From the NCBI RefSeq assembly GCF_012911975.1, contig NZ_SMDQ01000012.1, positions 1 to 64,000 of the forward strand: DNA of 64,000 nucleotides, written 5' to 3'. Positions 10,801-19,337 of the stretch are shown piece after piece; position 1 is the first letter of the stretch, and the number at the start of each line of letters is the position of its first letter. A program made the position numbers and the translations under genes. The notes under the pieces are model-generated. The model saw nothing but the letters and a program-made list of their open reading frames with translations. It ran no database searches and was not told where the DNA came from. This DNA is from Nodosilinea sp. P-1105 (GTDB lineage: Bacteria > Cyanobacteriota > Cyanobacteriia > Phormidesmidales > Phormidesmidaceae).

Positions 10801-10894
10801 GGCACACCAGGGGCAGATTGCCTTTGTCAGCGAGCCCGGCGTTGGCACCACGTTTACGATCACGCTGCCGCTAGAACGGGGAGGTGATTCATAA
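7802..10894 (+). CDS. CBS-cyanobacteriochrome GAF-PAS-PAS sensor histidine kinase
   Basis: This 1030-residue soluble sensor kinase has, in order, four CBS motifs (two pairs, about residues 20-130 and 145-275), a short coiled coil, a GAF domain (324-483), a second coiled coil, two PAS domains (about 541-650 and 655-770), and HisKA with SMASHEFRTP (phospho-acceptor His812) plus HATPase with NLLSNAVKYSP, DRGIGIP and GTGLGL. The GAF has the cyanobacteriochrome pattern: DDCF with Cys394 and SACH with Cys422/His423, 28 residues apart, followed by KANLVVPI and LWGLLVIHQC. This suggests a covalently bound bilin and blue/green-type photochemistry; CBS pairs usually sense adenylates. I chose the ATG at 7802, as an upstream GTG at 7754 would add 16 non-family residues. 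The receiver-ATPase gene follows after 84 bases. Confidence 0.9.
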   Translation: MSNLELTHLATTLDHSLLWGLGDDPVAVSQATTLQTVIAHLGDEARNNSCVLVVQNERLVGLVTERDVIRLMANGVALNHSIGQYMTDSLATLSVDQQLNPLAILNLMRQRQIHHLPLVDDDHRPVRLITTNSLQQVLPPPHVLKLQTARSHMIHHLVTAKTTDSALSAALSLAEYQVNSIVVVSGPEDGPAIVAGLVLRQDVLRFQARQLDLAELPVQAIMRDAQFCLKPTDSLWLAYQVMQQRHLPCLLVVTPQQQPIGMITQADLLSSLDPSEIQNSFSQLWQSFRRSDSEQVTLWKSHNSELERLVQTRTEQLEEQVKGDRLLTTLTQRIHESLDAHDILSTTVSEVRQLLQADRTLIYQFETTARGTVVEEAVIPPWKPLLGQVINDDCFDKHWAEAYRYGRIQAVDDIEQAGLSACHITMLSQLQVKANLVVPIVCDRKLWGLLVIHQCRGTRRWRDWEVRLIEQLARSVAIAIRQSELYQQLQADLEARKQYQIHLQQLNDELEQRVEARTASWRQVTEQLQQEVDQRRQAETALAKANQQLQAVLDAVPAMVSWVTVDGYYLGCNHRLAAAFNLTPADFIGQPVGFLNQPSSPFGTFADRFLSGSNDTASEEIQFAVNGVANHWLLAAQKYDQGKAAVFVGLNISDREQAKAALQESELKFRSLVEQTNDWVWELDQQLQFMYVNPRATEILGYGAEAILQRGFIDFMATDEAVRFSTILSYFTQRQAPFTQIEATCLGPNGEPVVLEISGSPIFSPEGRFQGYRGITRDITERKQIELDIRKALTKEKELSELKTRFISMASHEFRTPLTTIMASAETLERYRHKFSEEKQVAVLKRIQTSVNHVIGLLNDVLTVGKAEAGKLAYQPEPLDIQQFCLELIDEIQFAQSPPITPIKAVCTGESFQVMADEKLLRHMVLNLLSNAVKYSPDHTPITLELDCRDRQITIQVTDRGIGIPTEDQVKLFEAFHRAHNVGNISGTGLGLVIAKRAVQAHQGQIAFVSEPGVGTTFTITLPLERGGDS

Positions 10895-10924
10895 AGCCCA
10901 TCTCCTAGGTGGCGACTACTCATT

Positions 10925-10951
10925 TTTGAATGATTTGAATGATTTGAATGA
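10925..10951 (+). repeat. Three tandem 9-bp units before the receiver-ATPase gene
   Basis: TTTGAATGA is repeated three times without change in the gap between the sensor kinase and the receiver-ATPase gene. It ends 15 bases before the GGAG ribosome binding site at 10967-10970, so it lies in the 5' leader. The unit is 9 bases and could change copy number by slippage. Confidence 0.85.
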
Positions 10952-10978
10952 ATTAATTAGTGTGTTGGAGATAGAAAA

Positions 10979-12085
10979 ATGGCTAAAATCCTAGTAATTG
11001 AAGACGAAGCGGGGGTCCGCGACAGTATTGTTGATATCCTAAATGCCGAAGATTTTATTGTCGATAGTGCCACCAACGGTGAAGAGGGGTTGCAGCAAAT
11101 TCGAGATTTCCATCCAGATCTGGTGATTTGTGATGTGATGATGCCCGTCTTAGACGGCTATGGGGTCTTGCAACAGGTGCGTCAGGCTCCTGATTTAGCC
11201 ACCCTACCGTTTGTGTTTCTCACCGCCAAAGCCGAACGGGTCGACTTCCGTAGCGGCATGGATTTGGGAGCTGACGACTATCTGACTAAACCCTTCAGCC
11301 ATGATGACTTACTCAGCATGATTCATGCCCGGTTGGGGGCTCAAACTGCGGTCGCCCAACAAACTGAGGCCCAACTCGATGCTCTGCGCAGTAGCATCAG
11401 CACCGCCCTACCGCGGGAGCTAGGCAGCCCCATGCGAGAAGTCTTAAAGCTATCAGCCAATTTGGCCGAACAGGCCCCCCAGTTGTCCCCCGACGAGGTG
11501 ACTACCATCGCCAAGGCAATTCACCGCAGTGCCCAACGCACGGCCCGCCTGACCCAAAACATCATGCTGTTTGCCAAGCTAGAGCGCATGAGCCGCGATC
11601 GTCTTTTCCCAGGCACCCGCAGCCCTCAACGCACCGAGCAGGCAGATCAAGTGATCATCGATGTGGCTCAAACCCTAGCCGCCGACTACCTAAGGGACGA
11701 TGACCTCGATATCACCCTAGAGCCGTTATCGGTGCCCATGTCTGAAGCCCAACTGAGAAAAGTCTGTGAGGAGTTAATCGATAACGCCTTCAAATTCTCG
11801 CCCATGGGTACCCCCATCAAAATTTTCGCCACCACTGGCGAGGGCACCGTCACCCTCTACGTGATCGACTATGGCCAGGGCATGACCCCAGAGCAAATTG
11901 CCCACATCGGTGCCTATCTACAGTTTGATCCCGAGTCTGAACAGGCCCAAGGGACCGGCCTAGGCCTGATCATTGCCAAGCGCATGATCGAGCTTCACCA
12001 AGGGGATGTGCTGATTGAAAGTATCCCAGGGCAGCAGACCATTGTGCGAGTGGCGCTGCCAGAATCGCCTAGCCCCCAAGAATAA
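10979..12085 (+). CDS. Receiver domain fused to histidine-kinase-like ATPase, no phospho-acceptor His
   Basis: This 368-residue protein starts with a complete CheY-like receiver: acidic pocket E8-D9, phospho-acceptor Asp52 in VICDVMMP, Thr82 and Lys104 in LTKPF. A coiled coil follows, then a HisKA-like helix pair (about residues 128-200) and an HATPase_c domain with EELIDNAFKFSP, DYGQGM and GTGLGL (about 250-360). In the HisKA helix the usual PHELRTP motif reads PRELGSP, so the acceptor His is Arg146. The protein should bind ATP but cannot autophosphorylate in the usual way. It lies directly after the CBS-cyanobacteriochrome kinase with a good Shine-Dalgarno (GGAG, 8-base spacing). It is probably the cognate receiver; its ATPase half may then serve as a phosphatase, a kinase for another protein, or an output switch. 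Confidence 0.88.
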   Translation: MAKILVIEDEAGVRDSIVDILNAEDFIVDSATNGEEGLQQIRDFHPDLVICDVMMPVLDGYGVLQQVRQAPDLATLPFVFLTAKAERVDFRSGMDLGADDYLTKPFSHDDLLSMIHARLGAQTAVAQQTEAQLDALRSSISTALPRELGSPMREVLKLSANLAEQAPQLSPDEVTTIAKAIHRSAQRTARLTQNIMLFAKLERMSRDRLFPGTRSPQRTEQADQVIIDVAQTLAADYLRDDDLDITLEPLSVPMSEAQLRKVCEELIDNAFKFSPMGTPIKIFATTGEGTVTLYVIDYGQGMTPEQIAHIGAYLQFDPESEQAQGTGLGLIIAKRMIELHQGDVLIESIPGQQTIVRVALPESPSPQE

Positions 12086-12302
12086 CCCGGCCGTCCACCG
12101 CCCCAGCCGCGATCCAGCCATCCCCCCGGCTCGATAAGCCCCCGAATGCCCCCCACGTTCTACCATCACCACGCTGCCAACAGCACTTCAACCACCGCTG
12201 AATTTCTGCATCGATTCAGCGTCCAGCATCAACGCCATCATCCTTAACTCCAAACAGGATATTTATTCACCATCAGGGCCATTTATAGGGGAGGTGTGTC
12301 GC

Positions 12303-13685
12303 ATGACTAACTCTACCCACCTCATGCATCTCAAACGCAATGTTGAACACTGGAATCGCTGGCGGACAGAAAACCCCAGCTTACAACCTGACTTAAAAGA
12401 CGCTTACTTATGTGCTGCGGCCCTGAGTGCCGCCAATCTCAGCCACAGTCAACTCACAAAAGCTGACTTATACTCAGCCGATCTATGGGGGGCAGACTTA
12501 AGTGGTGCTGATGCCCGGGCCGCTAACTTCAGCAGCGCCAACCTAATTGCCGCTAACCTCACTGCCGCTAACCTGGCCGAAGCCGACCTGATTGGTGCCA
12601 ACCTCTCCCAGGCCGACCTTAGCCAAGCCAACTTACACCAGGCTAATTTAAGTATGGCTAACCTGGCTGGGGCCGATCTCAGCGCAGCTGATTTAACCGG
12701 GGCGAATTTTAAGGGGGCTAAACTGACCAACGCCAAGTTGTCCGCAGCCCGGCTGACTGGGGCCAATTTGACCGGCATCATGGTCACTGATCTAGATATC
12801 AGCCTAGTGGCCAACCTCCAGCAGGTGATTTGTGACCATGTCTATGTACTCTCCTGTGTGCCCCAAAGCCACAGCCCAGATACCAACCCCACCAACACCT
12901 ATACCACTCACTTTCGGGCTGAGCTGCATCAGTTCTATCAACGCTTTGTCGCCACCTGCGATCACCTCAATTCGCCGTTTTATCGAATAGCCTGGCCCAC
13001 TGGGGCCGCATCCCAGGGACCAGAAATTGCCATCCAATCGGTAGAGCGCCAGGCGGATGGGGGCTTTCTAGTGCGGGTTGGGCTCTCCAGTCTAGGGGCT
13101 GCTGTGCCGGCCACAGCGCCTAAACCCAACTATCAGCAGTTAATCAGTACCCTGGGGCGCGGCGATTACTACCGCCAGCAGCTGCAGCTGAAAGAGGCAC
13201 AAATTGCCACCTATCAACGGCAAAACGACGAGCTGCTGGAGTTACTGAAAGCCATGAGTCGGCAAAACGTTTACGTCCAATCTGTTTCTGTTTTGGAGAA
13301 TAGCATCATGACCGGTGTATCTAAGTACGATCTACGCGGTGCCAATATCGGTAGCTTTGCCGACACCATTGAAGCAGGGGGTCAGCAACAATCTGTGCAA
13401 TACAACCAACACAGTATGGACACGGTACCCGACTGGAATGTGGCCATTGAAATGGAGCAAATTTTTCAATACTTGTCCCACAAGGCGGCCCAAGTGCCAG
13501 CCCACCAGCGACCTCAGGTGGTAGCCAATGTGATCAAGAAAAAAGCCTCGACTAATCCTGACTTTAAGGCCCGCTTTCTGAAGGCCGTGGAAGCGGGTAG
13601 CAGCGAATTAGTGCGGGTTTTTACCAAAAATCCTTATATCAGTGTGCCCATGGCGCTGGTCAAAGGTTGGGTGTCAGCCACCTAA
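12303..13685 (+). CDS. Pentapeptide-repeat protein with unknown C-terminal domain
   Basis: Residues of about 35-165 are a run of A(D/N)LxX pentapeptides (for example ADLSQANLHQANLSMANLAG), which fold into a right-handed quadrilateral beta-helix. The remaining 300 residues are not a known domain to me. They include a polar coiled-coil stretch around 290-320, a motif YDLRGANIGSFADTIEAGGQ near 340 that I associate with other cyanobacterial pentapeptide proteins, and a helical tail. The ATG at 12303 is preceded by GGGGAGG with 8-base spacing. The GTG at 12294 overlaps that site and is unlikely to be the start. The gene is downstream of the two-component pair, but 217 bases separate them, so a shared role is not established. 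No signal peptide is seen. Confidence 0.85.
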   Translation: MTNSTHLMHLKRNVEHWNRWRTENPSLQPDLKDAYLCAAALSAANLSHSQLTKADLYSADLWGADLSGADARAANFSSANLIAANLTAANLAEADLIGANLSQADLSQANLHQANLSMANLAGADLSAADLTGANFKGAKLTNAKLSAARLTGANLTGIMVTDLDISLVANLQQVICDHVYVLSCVPQSHSPDTNPTNTYTTHFRAELHQFYQRFVATCDHLNSPFYRIAWPTGAASQGPEIAIQSVERQADGGFLVRVGLSSLGAAVPATAPKPNYQQLISTLGRGDYYRQQLQLKEAQIATYQRQNDELLELLKAMSRQNVYVQSVSVLENSIMTGVSKYDLRGANIGSFADTIEAGGQQQSVQYNQHSMDTVPDWNVAIEMEQIFQYLSHKAAQVPAHQRPQVVANVIKKKASTNPDFKARFLKAVEAGSSELVRVFTKNPYISVPMALVKGWVSAT

Positions 13686-13783
13686 TACTGCCTGGCAGAA
13701 GTATGGCCACCGTTGCTACAGGTTTCGGGTTCTAGGTTTTAGGTGTCAGGAATGGTGGGCCGACGTATGCCGCAGGGTAAGGG

Positions 13784-13902
13784 CGCTCAATCAAAAAATC
13801 AGGACAGGAAATGTGACTTAGGGTTCACGGTACGTGGTTTAAGGCGAGCCGTGAACCGTGAACCGTAGACCTTGCACTGTAAACCGTGAACCCTGTCAGC
13901 CC
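13784..13902. repeat. Dispersed palindromic repeat family A, copy 1
   Basis: An element of about 120 bases begins CTCAATCAAAAAATCAGGAC and contains several units of GTTCACGG/CCGTGAAC facing each other, so the single strand can fold into a long hairpin. It ends CCCTGTCAGCCCG. Related copies lie at 42439-42559 (same strand) and 61192-61303 (inverted). It fills most of the gap between the pentapeptide gene and the next gene. Confidence 0.8.
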
Positions 13903-14000
13903 GACATCGTTAACTTGGTAAGCCCCTAAGTCCCTGAGGTAAAAATTCGTTAGATTGTAGATATTGCCATTCTCAGTAGACTATCTCAATCTGCTTCCCT

Positions 14001-14312
14001 ATGACCTCTGCTACCGACTCATCCGCCACCGATCTCGCGGCCCAGTTGCAGGCTGCCCTAGACTTGGCTCGCCAGGTGGAAACCCACAGTCAGGCCCAAG
14101 CCGCATTCCAAACCCTGCTGGCCGACGTTCAGGCCCAGAACCCAGAGTTGGCCTCCCTGTTTGAGCAGTTGTGGCAAGCTCACATCCGCAGCCAGCGGTC
14201 ATCTCGCTTTTGGGAGCAAGTATCTGAAGTGGAAAAGGGACTGTCAGATCGCCTGACGGAAAGCCATATCCAGCTTAAGCAGAACTACTTACGATTGATG
14301 CAAGAGCAATAA
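14001..14312 (+). CDS. Small conserved helical protein, function unknown
   Basis: This 103-residue protein is predicted almost wholly helical, rich in Ala, Gln, Leu and Ser, with no membrane segment or cysteine. It is of a kind often seen as a conserved hypothetical in cyanobacteria. I do not recognise a domain. Its stop codon is two bases before the start of the glutathionyl-hydroquinone reductase gene, so the two are almost certainly translated from one message. A coiled-coil or small adaptor role is possible but not shown. Confidence 0.65.
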   Translation: MTSATDSSATDLAAQLQAALDLARQVETHSQAQAAFQTLLADVQAQNPELASLFEQLWQAHIRSQRSSRFWEQVSEVEKGLSDRLTESHIQLKQNYLRLMQEQ

Positions 14313-14314
14313 CG

Positions 14315-15265
14315 ATGGCTGGCCTACCCCCTGGACTGTTGATTCGCACGGGCAAGTTTGTCTGGACCACGATGTGGCGCACGATGATGGCCCAAATGGC
14401 TCCAGCCAGCGACAGCGGTGATTACCAGCGTCCGACCAGTGAGTTTCGGAGCTGGCTGGATGCTGATGGCCCTTACCCCCCTGAGGCCGATCGCTACAGT
14501 TTAATGGTGGGGTTGGGCTGTCCTTGGGCCCATCGCACCCTGGTCACTCGTGCCCTTAAGGGGCTCAATAATGCGATTGGAGTGATTCTGGTGGTGCCTT
14601 CCCCAAACGAGGGCTGTTGGGTGTTTGAAACCCCATTTCAGGGCTGCCGTACCTTGCCAGAGCTCTATCGCCGGGCCAAATCGGGCTATAGCGGGCGCTC
14701 CACGGTGCCAGTGCTGTGGGACGGGGTCACCAACACCATCGTCAATAATGAAAGTGCCGACATTATTGTCATGCTGGATCGGGCCTGCCATCATCTGGGT
14801 ACCAATGCCGATCGGGTGCTCTATCCTGACGACTTGCAAGCCACCATTGATAGCTGGAACGATCGCATCTATACAGCCATCAACAACGGCGTCTACCGCT
14901 GCGGCTTTGCCCAGACCCAGACCGCCTACGATCGCGCTTGTGCCGCTTTATTTGACCTGCTGGATCAAATTGATCAGACCTTGGCCCAACAGCCTTACCT
15001 CTGTGGTGAAACCGTCACCCTGGCGGACGTGCGGTTGTTTACCACCTTGTTTCGGTTTGATGTGGTGTACTACACCCTGTTCAAATGCAACCGTCGGCGG
15101 ATTCAAGACTATGCCCACCTCGGACCTTACCTGAGCCGCTTGTATCACTTGCCTGGGGTTGCCGCCACTTGTGATTTAGAGGCCATAAAGCGGGACTACT
15201 TCGGTAATTTATTTCCGCTCAACCCGGGGGGAATTATTCCGGCGGGGCCAGACCTCAAACTTTAG
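14315..15265 (+). CDS. Glutathionyl-hydroquinone reductase (Xi-class GST)
   Basis: This enzyme uses glutathione to reduce glutathionylated (hydro)quinones and belongs to the Xi-class glutathione transferases (YqjG/ECM4/PcpF). The 316-residue protein has the catalytic motif GCPWAHRTL (Cys at about residue 68) in the thioredoxin-fold half. The C-terminal helical half carries the family signatures NNGVYRCGFAQTQ, LADVRLFTTLFRFD, YYTLFKCN and the closing NPGGIIPAGPDL. All expected elements are present and the length is typical. In a photosynthetic cell it may repair oxidised plastoquinone or tocopherol conjugates; this is inference. It is coupled to the small gene upstream. Confidence 0.93.
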   Translation: MAGLPPGLLIRTGKFVWTTMWRTMMAQMAPASDSGDYQRPTSEFRSWLDADGPYPPEADRYSLMVGLGCPWAHRTLVTRALKGLNNAIGVILVVPSPNEGCWVFETPFQGCRTLPELYRRAKSGYSGRSTVPVLWDGVTNTIVNNESADIIVMLDRACHHLGTNADRVLYPDDLQATIDSWNDRIYTAINNGVYRCGFAQTQTAYDRACAALFDLLDQIDQTLAQQPYLCGETVTLADVRLFTTLFRFDVVYYTLFKCNRRRIQDYAHLGPYLSRLYHLPGVAATCDLEAIKRDYFGNLFPLNPGGIIPAGPDLKL

Positions 15266-15448
15266 GCGATATGAGTGAACCAGGAGTAGGGAGGCCAGGG
15301 CAACAAACCTGTGATTAGCCTAGGCTCAGCTTGCCTGCCCCTTTATAAGGATGGGTTGCCCCAAAAAATTCCCAAGACCTGACTTGTGGCTATAGCCAAC
15401 CCCCCCGGTGACCATGCTAGAGTCGTCTGGAATTGCACAGGATGAACT

Positions 15449-16960
15449 ATGCCATTTCCCAGAGCCAGCGGTATTTTGCTGCATCCCACCTCATTGCCCG
15501 GTCGGTTTGGCATCGGTGCCCTAGGCCAAGAGGCCTATCAGTTTATCGACTTTTTGGCGGATACCCAACAGCAGCTCTGGCAAGTGCTGCCCTTGGGGCC
15601 TACGGGACATGGCAATTCACCGTATCTGGCTTATTCATCAATGGCTGGCAACCCACTTTTGATTGGCCTAAAGCAACTGTGCGATCGCAATCTGCTCTAC
15701 CCCGACGAACTACACGACTTAGAACAACAGCCCGCCGACTGGGTTGCCTTTGACGATATTATTCCAGTTAAAATGCGGCTGCTAGAGCGGGCGGCGAGCC
15801 GGTTCAGCAATGTGGCCTCCGACCAGGACCGGGCTGCCTTTAAAGAATTCTGCGATCGCTGCCACTTTTGGGTTGACGAATTTGCCTTCTTTATGGCCCT
15901 GAAAAATACCCACGGTGGCGCCAGCTGGACTGAGTGGGAACCCGACCTGGCCCGCCGCGAGCCCCACGCCCTAGCCGAGTGGCGCGAAAAGCTAGCCAGC
16001 GACATCTTTTGCCAAAAGTTCTTGCAGTTTGAATTTCACCAACAGTGGGGTGCCCTGAAGCGCTACGCCAATGAGCGGCAGATTAAAATTGTCGGCGACA
16101 TCCCCATCTATGTGGCCCACGACAGCGTTGACGTGTGGGCTTACCCCGAAAACTTTATGATCGACTGGGAAACTCTGGCCCCAGCCCAGATGGCTGGGGT
16201 GCCCCCAGACTACTTCAGCGAAACCGGCCAGCTATGGGGCAACCCCACCTATAACTGGGATGAACTCAAACGCAACGACTTTGACTGGTGGCTGCAGCGA
16301 CTCACCGCCTTGCTAGACTACGTCGATTTGATTCGGGTAGATCATTTTCGCGGGCTGCAAGCGTACTGGGCTGTGCCCGCTGGCGAAACTACCGCCATGA
16401 ACGGGCAATGGATTGAAGCCCCAGGGGCCGAACTGTTTGAAACTGTGAAACAAAAGCTAGGTAGTCTCCCCATCCTGGCGGAGGATCTGGGGGTGATTAC
16501 CCCTGACGTCGAAGCCCTGCGGGACCAGTTTGAGTTTCCGGGCATGAAGATTTTGCACTTTGCCTTTGGCTCAGATAACAACAACCCCTACCTACCGACT
16601 AACTACGTCCACAATTGCTTGGTCTATACCGGCACCCACGACAATGACACCACCGTCGGCTGGTTCGACAAACTCTCTGACTACGAACGGGGGCGGTTGT
16701 TACTGTATGCTGGCTGCGTATGCCCTGAAGGGATTCATTGGACCATGATTCGTCTGGCCCTGATGTCGGTGGCTAATCAGGCGATTATCCCGCTCCAAGA
16801 CGTATTGGGCTATGGCAGTGACTGCCGCATGAATACCCCTGGTCAGCCCAATGGCAACTGGGCCTGGCGCTATCGCTCAGAAGCGCTCACCGACGACATG
16901 CGTCACCGTCTGCGCGAGTTGACCACCCTGGCTAACCGAGCACCGATTCCAGGGCAGTAG
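15449..16960 (+). CDS. malQ: 4-alpha-glucanotransferase (amylomaltase)
   Basis: MalQ (GH77) transfers maltosyl and longer glucan units between alpha-1,4-glucans, acting in glycogen and malto-oligosaccharide turnover in the cytosol. The 503-residue protein is full length. It starts with the family's RASGILLHPTSLPGRFGIG and has the GH77 catalytic motifs: LIRVDHFRG with the nucleophile Asp near residue 297, LAEDLGVITPDV with the acid/base Glu near 344, and TGTHDNDTTVGW with the transition-state Asp near 397. The gene has its own leader of 183 bases and is followed after 45 bases by tgt on the same strand. Confidence 0.97.
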   Translation: MPFPRASGILLHPTSLPGRFGIGALGQEAYQFIDFLADTQQQLWQVLPLGPTGHGNSPYLAYSSMAGNPLLIGLKQLCDRNLLYPDELHDLEQQPADWVAFDDIIPVKMRLLERAASRFSNVASDQDRAAFKEFCDRCHFWVDEFAFFMALKNTHGGASWTEWEPDLARREPHALAEWREKLASDIFCQKFLQFEFHQQWGALKRYANERQIKIVGDIPIYVAHDSVDVWAYPENFMIDWETLAPAQMAGVPPDYFSETGQLWGNPTYNWDELKRNDFDWWLQRLTALLDYVDLIRVDHFRGLQAYWAVPAGETTAMNGQWIEAPGAELFETVKQKLGSLPILAEDLGVITPDVEALRDQFEFPGMKILHFAFGSDNNNPYLPTNYVHNCLVYTGTHDNDTTVGWFDKLSDYERGRLLLYAGCVCPEGIHWTMIRLALMSVANQAIIPLQDVLGYGSDCRMNTPGQPNGNWAWRYRSEALTDDMRHRLRELTTLANRAPIPGQ

Positions 16961-17005
16961 GCCAGAAATGGTATGATCTGAGCCGTTTTTATTGCCGGGT
17001 TCTCC

Positions 17006-18148
17006 TTGACCACTGCCTTTTCTTTCCAATGCGATGCTTGCTGTAGCCATACCCAGGCCCGAGCTGGCACGTTTCACACCCCCCATGGTCCCGTGCATAC
17101 CCCCCGATTTATGCCTGTGGGTACCCTGGCTAATGTCAAAACGGTGACCCCAGCCCAGCTGGCGACCACGGGGGCCCAAATGGTGCTGTCTAACACCTAT
17201 CACCTGCATTTACAGCCCGGCGAAGACATTGTGGCCGAAGCCGGGGGGCTACATCAATTCATGGGCTGGAATGGTCCCATGCTCACCGATTCGGGGGGGT
17301 TTCAGGTGTTTAGCCTGAGTCAGATGCGAACCATTACCGAAGCCGGGGTCACTTTTAAGTCTCCTAAAGATGGGCGGATTATTCACCTCCAGCCAGAAAC
17401 CTCAATCCAGATCCAAAATGCCCTAGGGGCCGATGTGATCATGGCTTTTGATGAGTGCCCCCCCTACCCATGCAGTTACGAAACCATGAAAGCCTCCACC
17501 GAACGGACTGGGCGGTGGCTACGGCGATGTATTCAGGCCCATCAACGACCGGATCAGGCGTTGTTTGGCATTGTGCAGGGGGGTGTGTACCCTAATTTGC
17601 GCCAATCGGCGGCACAAGATTTGGCCCAGCTTGACTTACCGGGCTATGCCATCGGCGGGGTTAGTGTTGGCGAACCTCCATCGCTAATCGAGTCGATTGT
17701 CAAAGCCACAGCCCCTCACTTGCCCGACCATAAACCCCGTTACCTGATGGGGGTAGGCACCTATCGGGAAATGGCCCAGGCGATCGCGGCGGGGGTAGAC
17801 CTGTTTGACTGTGTGATCCCGACTCGGTTGGCGCGGCATGGGGCCGCCTTGGTGGGGGGCGATCGCTGGAATTTAAAAAACCAGCGGTTCCGCCGTGACT
17901 ATACCCCCCTCGATGCCACCTGCCCCTGCTATACCTGCCAAAACTTTTCCCGGGCCTACCTCTGTCATCTGATTCATGCCAAGGAAATGCTGGCCTTTAC
18001 CTTACTATCCATCCACAACATCACCGAATTGGTGCGCTTCACCCAAGCGATGCGATCGGCCATTCTAGCCAATCGATTTACCCAAGACTTTGGCCATTGG
18101 TTAGGTTACAACCCTGTGTCAGCATCCAGTGCAGAGACCTTGCCGTGA
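17006..18148 (+). CDS. tgt: tRNA-guanine transglycosylase
   Basis: Tgt swaps guanine 34 of GUN-anticodon tRNAs for preQ1 (queuosine synthesis). The 380-residue protein has the substrate-pocket and catalytic motifs [12 protein letters not shown] (Asp near residue 95) and [13 protein letters not shown] (nucleophile Asp near 272), and the zinc site CPCYTCQ ... H in the C-terminal part (LLSIHN). The predicted start is a TTG at 17006; no ATG lies closer than Met36, which would cut off the conserved N-terminus. psbK follows 129 bases downstream, a pairing common in cyanobacteria. Confidence 0.96.
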   Translation: MTTAFSFQCDACCSHTQARAGTFHTPHGPVHTPRFMPVGTLANVKTVTPAQLATTGAQMVLSNTYHLHLQPGEDIVAEAGGLHQFMGWNGPMLTDSGGFQVFSLSQMRTITEAGVTFKSPKDGRIIHLQPETSIQIQNALGADVIMAFDECPPYPCSYETMKASTERTGRWLRRCIQAHQRPDQALFGIVQGGVYPNLRQSAAQDLAQLDLPGYAIGGVSVGEPPSLIESIVKATAPHLPDHKPRYLMGVGTYREMAQAIAAGVDLFDCVIPTRLARHGAALVGGDRWNLKNQRFRRDYTPLDATCPCYTCQNFSRAYLCHLIHAKEMLAFTLLSIHNITELVRFTQAMRSAILANRFTQDFGHWLGYNPVSASSAETLP

Positions 18149-18277
18149 TAAAATGCTAAAAAATTCTGCCAAATTCAAACTGCAGTGGGGTCTTCCCTGG
18201 GCAAGTGCCTGCTTTTGCCCCCGGGCCAAGTTTGTGAGGCTGTTTTGTAAGGCTGTGTATAGAGAGGGTTTTAATCG

Positions 18278-18415
18278 ATGGATGTCGTAATGCTGCTAGC
18301 GAAGCTTCCTGAGGCTTATTCCTTGTTCGATCCCCTGGTGGATGTACTGCCGATTATTCCAATATTTTTCTTGCTTCTGGCCTTTGTATGGCAAGCTGCC
18401 ATTGGCTTTAAATAA
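18278..18415 (+). CDS. psbK: Photosystem II protein K
   Basis: This 45-residue product has the PsbK layout. A short cleavable leader ([17 protein letters not shown]) is followed by the mature protein with [12 protein letters not shown], then one transmembrane helix with [12 protein letters not shown], and the family ending IGFK. PsbK is a single-helix subunit at the edge of the photosystem II core that stabilises the complex in the thylakoid. The ATG at 18278 is preceded by AGAGAGG. Its location directly after tgt supports the assignment. A strong hairpin terminator follows. Confidence 0.95.
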   Translation: MDVVMLLAKLPEAYSLFDPLVDVLPIIPIFFLLLAFVWQAAIGFK

Positions 18416-18441
18416 GCCATCATCAACATCCACCCATGTTG

Positions 18442-18502
18442 GCTAAACTCCCCCCTTGATTACATCGGCACTAACCAATCGATCAAGGGAGGAGTTTTTA
18501 GC
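18442..18502. terminator. Bidirectional terminator between psbK and the convergent gene
   Basis: The arms GCTAAACTCCCCCCTTGAT (18442-18460) and ATCAAGGG then AGGAGTTTTTAGC (18482-18502) pair over about 18 bases with one small bulge. The plus-strand stem ends in a T-rich run. It lies 27 bases after psbK and 54 bases from the end of the convergent gene, so it can serve both. Confidence 0.8.
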
Positions 18503-18555
18503 ATGAAGCATCTCCAAGAGTAAGCGACACAGCCAGCTCCGATTCAATCAAATCA

Positions 18556-19107
18556 CTACTCAGCCGAGGTACCCTGAGCGGCTGGCTCAGCTGGATCGTC
18601 CGCCGTGGCTGCATTGGATTCAGGGTTAGACTCGGGAGTCGTGGTCTCGGGCTGGGCCTGGTCTGGGGTGTTAGATTGGGTTGGGGTGACTGGAATTGGC
18701 ACAATCTCTTGGGTCCGGTCAATGGTGCGATCAATAATCGTGGTGTCTTGGGTCGGGGCCTCCGACGTGGGCGGTTCAGTTGTGCCAGGGTCTCCTGGGT
18801 TACCACTGTCCATGGCTAAGAACGCTATACCCCCTACCACAGCAGCAATTAAAGCCAGCAAAAAGCCGATAAATACTCCACTGGCAGCACCATTACTGGC
18901 CCGAGCCTGGGCCTCTTGTTCATAAAAACGAGCATCTCGATCTCTTAATTGTCGCTGCTGAGTCTGTTCAGCTGACATGCCATGGACATAGCCATCTCGA
19001 TAGGCCACCTCATCCGGGGTGACGGGGCGAGTCTGAATCGAATCTACAAACTCGCGATCGGTTCGATCATCGATATTTGAATCGTTTTTATTATGGTTAG
19101 TTCTCAT
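18556..19107 (-). CDS. Single-span membrane protein with acidic Pro/Thr-rich tail
   Basis: This 183-residue protein has a charged N-terminus (about residues 1-70, with REFVDSIQTRPVTPDEVAYR and a Gln/Arg-rich helix), one hydrophobic segment (about 76-98, GVFIGFLLALIAAVVGGIAF), then about 80 residues rich in Pro, Thr, Glu and Asp that look disordered. Positive residues before the segment suggest the tail faces the periplasm or lumen. No domain is recognised. The family seems typical of cyanobacterial conserved hypotheticals with a short transmembrane anchor. It converges with psbK and has a 765-base upstream gap. Confidence 0.7.
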   Translation of the reverse strand: MRTNHNKNDSNIDDRTDREFVDSIQTRPVTPDEVAYRDGYVHGMSAEQTQQRQLRDRDARFYEQEAQARASNGAASGVFIGFLLALIAAVVGGIAFLAMDSGNPGDPGTTEPPTSEAPTQDTTIIDRTIDRTQEIVPIPVTPTQSNTPDQAQPETTTPESNPESNAATADDPAEPAAQGTSAE

Positions 19108-19337
19108 GGGTTAACCCCTATCATTAAAGACTAACCAGTAGAATAACAGCCTCATACTCAGTCACCTTCTATCCAAAGATAGCTAATCTTATTTGGCTTT
19201 AACCAGATAAAATCTTGAGACCTATGTCAATAGTTAGAGCTCAGTGAGCCAAGCTTTAGCCCAATCTTGCTACAAGTAGAAGTCGCCCTCGGCAACACTC
19301 GCAGCGACCAACAAAGGGACAATCTCACGTATCTATA

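Noticed and set aside
12449-12814. Minus-strand protein inside the pentapeptide gene
   Set aside because: Its repeat pattern is the mirror image of the plus-strand pentapeptide codons. It is a shadow of the real gene.
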